From assembly GCA_965233625.1 (NCBI GenBank), contig OZ247499.1:2232001-2296000 (forward strand): a stretch of DNA of 64,000 bases. Reading direction: 5' to 3'. The notes under the pieces are model-generated. The model was not told where the DNA came from. It worked only from the letters and a program-made list of their open reading frames with translations, and did not search any database. The stretch is from G965233625 sp965233625. GTDB taxonomy: Bacteria; Planctomycetota; Planctomycetia; Pirellulales; Pirellulaceae. Shown here in pieces: positions 62,448 to 64,000 of the stretch (position 1 is its first letter; each line of letters opens with the position of its first letter). A program made the position numbers and the translations under genes.

Positions 62448-63497
62448 TTAACCTGCGACAACGCGTGCGATATTTTCCTGAGTAACAGGCTCAATCACGC
62501 CGCGTTCGGTGATAATTGCCGCGATGTAGCTGGCAGGCGTAACGTCGAAAGCCGGGTTGTAGACGGCCACATTGCTCGGCGCCGTCTGCTTGCCGAAGCC
62601 GCTGATGATTTCTTCCGCCGCGCGCTCTTCGATCGGAATGCCATCACCTGAGGGGAGCGAAAGATCAAACGTATTGGTCGGCGCCGCCACGTAGAACGGG
62701 ATGTTGTGTGCGGCTGCGAGAACGGCCACGCTGTACGTTCCAATCTTGTTGGCTGTGTCACCATTGGCTGCAATGCGGTCGGCGCCCGTAACGACCGCCT
62801 GCACCTTGCCCTCGCGCATCACCTGGGCGGCCATCGAATCGCAGATCAAGGTTGCATCGATGCCACGCTGCGTCAGCTCCCAGGCTGTCAGGCGAGAGCC
62901 TTGCAGCAGCGGGCGGGTTTCGTCCACAAAGACGTGCAGCTTTTTGCCTTCGTCCTGGGCAGTAAAGAAGACCGAAAGCGCCGTGCCATATTCGGCCGTC
63001 GCCAGCCCACCTGCGTTACAGTGCGTTAAAACGCCTTGACCATCTTGCAGCAATGCCGCGCCCGCTTTGCCGATGGCGTGGCACATATCGCGATCTTCGC
63101 GGTGAATGTCTTGGGCTTCCTGCAGAAGCTGCTCCCGGACGGTCGCTGCGGGCTGTCCCTTCAAGGCGTCGCCCTTGGCTTCCATGCGGTTCAGCGCCCA
63201 GAAAAGATTGACGGCCGTGGGACGGCTGGTGGCAAGGTACGCGGCGGCTTCTTTCAGCCGGTCGTGCAACGCAGCGTCTTCCGCGGTCTGCAGGGCCGTA
63301 CACACGCCGTACGCTGCCGCGATGCCAATCGCTGGGGCGCCCCGGACACGTAGCATCTTGATCGCTTCCCATACTTCTTCAACGGTCGCACATTCGCGCC
63401 GTTCAAACTGTGTCGGCAGCAAGGTCTGATCGATCAGCGATAGACGGCCATCGACACCACCCGACCAGATAATGGTTTCCTGTGAGTTATCCGTCAT
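62448..63497 (-). CDS. mtnA: S-methyl-5-thioribose-1-phosphate isomerase
   Basis: MtnA converts methylthioribose-1-phosphate to methylthioribulose-1-phosphate in methionine salvage. The 349-residue protein has IKMLRVRGAPAIGIAAAYG, VLTHCNAGGLAT with the catalytic Cys, GADRIAANGDTANKIGTY with the catalytic Asp, and PFYVAAPTNTFD. It is related to eIF2B alpha subunits. It lies 48 nt downstream of a peptidase gene. Confidence 0.95.
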   Translation of the reverse strand: MTDNSQETIIWSGGVDGRLSLIDQTLLPTQFERRECATVEEVWEAIKMLRVRGAPAIGIAAAYGVCTALQTAEDAALHDRLKEAAAYLATSRPTAVNLFWALNRMEAKGDALKGQPAATVREQLLQEAQDIHREDRDMCHAIGKAGAALLQDGQGVLTHCNAGGLATAEYGTALSVFFTAQDEGKKLHVFVDETRPLLQGSRLTAWELTQRGIDATLICDSMAAQVMREGKVQAVVTGADRIAANGDTANKIGTYSVAVLAAAHNIPFYVAAPTNTFDLSLPSGDGIPIEERAAEEIISGFGKQTAPSNVAVYNPAFDVTPASYIAAIITERGVIEPVTQENIARVVAG

Positions 63498-63545
63498 TGA
63501 TACTCTGCTCTTTGGATGTTCTGTAAATTAGCAAGAGAAGGGCGT

Positions 63546-64000
63546 TCAACCTGCGGGCGTTAGATCGACGCGAGGACCGACCGCCAGGCAGGTGTGCTGC
63601 GAAAGCGGATACTTCTCCAGCACCGCCGCGATATCGTCAACCGTCGTTCCCGCGTAAGCATCAATCGTTTCGCGCAGGGTGCGATACACACCGCGTTGCA
63701 GCCAGTTGGCGCCGATGGCAAACAGGCGGCTGAGCGGACGCTCGGCGGCGAGCACAATGTGCGACGAAATCTTGTTGATTGCCTGTTCGACTTCTTCGCG
63801 CGAAACGCCTTCTTTTTCAACCGTTTCAAAGATGCTTTGAATGCGGCTCAGATTGTCCGAAGTCTGCCCCGGCTGGCAACTCAAATACGTGGCAATGATG
63901 CCCGCTCCCTGAAACTCCTGGCAGCTGATGTCGCAGTAGTCGGCCAGTCCGGTATCCATCAGTTCCCAGTACAAACGGCTGCCACTGTCATCGCCCAGAA
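63546..64000 (-). CDS. M16 family metallopeptidase, C-terminal part (cut by window edge)
   Basis: The visible 151 or so residues are the C-terminal portion of an M16 (pitrilysin/insulinase) protein. GDDSGSRLYWELMDTGLADYC near the window edge is the characteristic start of an M16_C segment, followed by the amphipathic helix region SDNLSRIQSIFETVEKEGVSREEVEQAINKI and a C-terminal beta strand. The zinc motif lies off the window, so catalytic competence cannot be judged. Confidence 0.85.
   Translation of the reverse strand, partial: LGDDSGSRLYWELMDTGLADYCDISCQEFQGAGIIATYLSCQPGQTSDNLSRIQSIFETVEKEGVSREEVEQAINKISSHIVLAAERPLSRLFAIGANWLQRGVYRTLRETIDAYAGTTVDDIAAVLEKYPLSQHTCLAVGPRVDLTPAG

Noticed and set aside
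1..64000. CRISPR arrays, intact insertion sequences, rRNA operons
   Set aside because: No regularly spaced direct repeats, transposase motifs with terminal inverted repeats, or rRNA sequence were seen.

Overview
The window looks like chromosomal DNA of a planctomycete (phylum Planctomycetota, probably class Planctomycetia). The case rests on family content: two DUF1559 pseudopilin-like proteins, a DUF1592/DUF1552 pair, a cytochrome-bearing membrane-bound-dehydrogenase giant, an SHD1/WD40 protein, an ECF-type sigma factor of the Rhodopirellula/Verrucomicrobium kind, EF-hand and kelch proteins, and a degenerate transglutaminase/DUF58/MoxR set. Genus cannot be fixed from the sequence alone.

Layout. 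(1) 1-5470: a type I restriction-modification locus on the minus strand (hsdM, hsdS, a restriction-associated AAA ATPase; hsdR not in view), bounded on the right by the 3' half of a tRNA-Leu gene. This is what the edge of an element integrated into a tRNA gene looks like. Chromosomal backbone resumes with an intact tRNA-Pro. (2) 6009-7727: a secreted beta-propeller protein. (3) 8030-17855: eight co-directional genes that combine a MoxR/DUF58/transglutaminase-like set with a Cys/His-rich small protein, two lipoproteins (one His-rich) and two paralogous COG0701-type permeases. Many of the joints overlap by 4 bp or less. I think this is the best candidate for an undescribed system, probably metal or metalloid handling. 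(4) 17890-19750: TPR protein and DUF1559 protein. (5) 20170-26980: a minus-strand operon starting at a near-ideal Fur-type palindrome and ending with a HemP-like protein. It encodes a 55-residue pseudopilin-like peptide, a lipoprotein, a DUF4198-like/kelch/EF-hand protein, an ApbE-DUF2271 fusion and a PepSY membrane protein, which suggests iron- or heme-related envelope redox chemistry. A DUF3386 gene converges on it. (6) 27065-32308: a LacI regulator translationally coupled to a 1366-residue dehydrogenase/cytochrome/DUF6807 fusion, with a palindromic operator candidate inside its promoter. (7) 32479-39861: sigma factor, ankyrin-bearing anti-sigma-like membrane protein, EF-hand protein, DUF1592 cytochrome, DUF1552 protein and a propeller protein, all on the plus strand.

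(8) 39986-53216: more mixed content: a DUF1559 gene with its lipoprotein, an EboD-like cyclase, kelch protein plus radical SAM enzyme, an atypical histidine-kinase-like protein, enolase, an EboF-like phosphodiesterase, an ArsB/NhaD-type transporter with a His-rich loop, a lipoate-ligase-family protein and tRNA-Gln. (9) 53296-64000: a zinc-ribbon/SHD1/WD40 protein, a DRB0094-type RNA ligase, argC-argJ coupled to a K+ channel, a His-rich coiled-coil protein, a sugar-nucleotide epimerase, mtnA, and the C-terminal part of an M16 peptidase cut by the window edge.

A recurring theme is histidine-rich extracytoplasmic segments (8030, 13412, 15680, 50591 and 60652 genes), beside a Fur-controlled locus, so much of the window seems devoted to metal handling at the cell envelope. 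All family names come from reading motifs; no database search was run.
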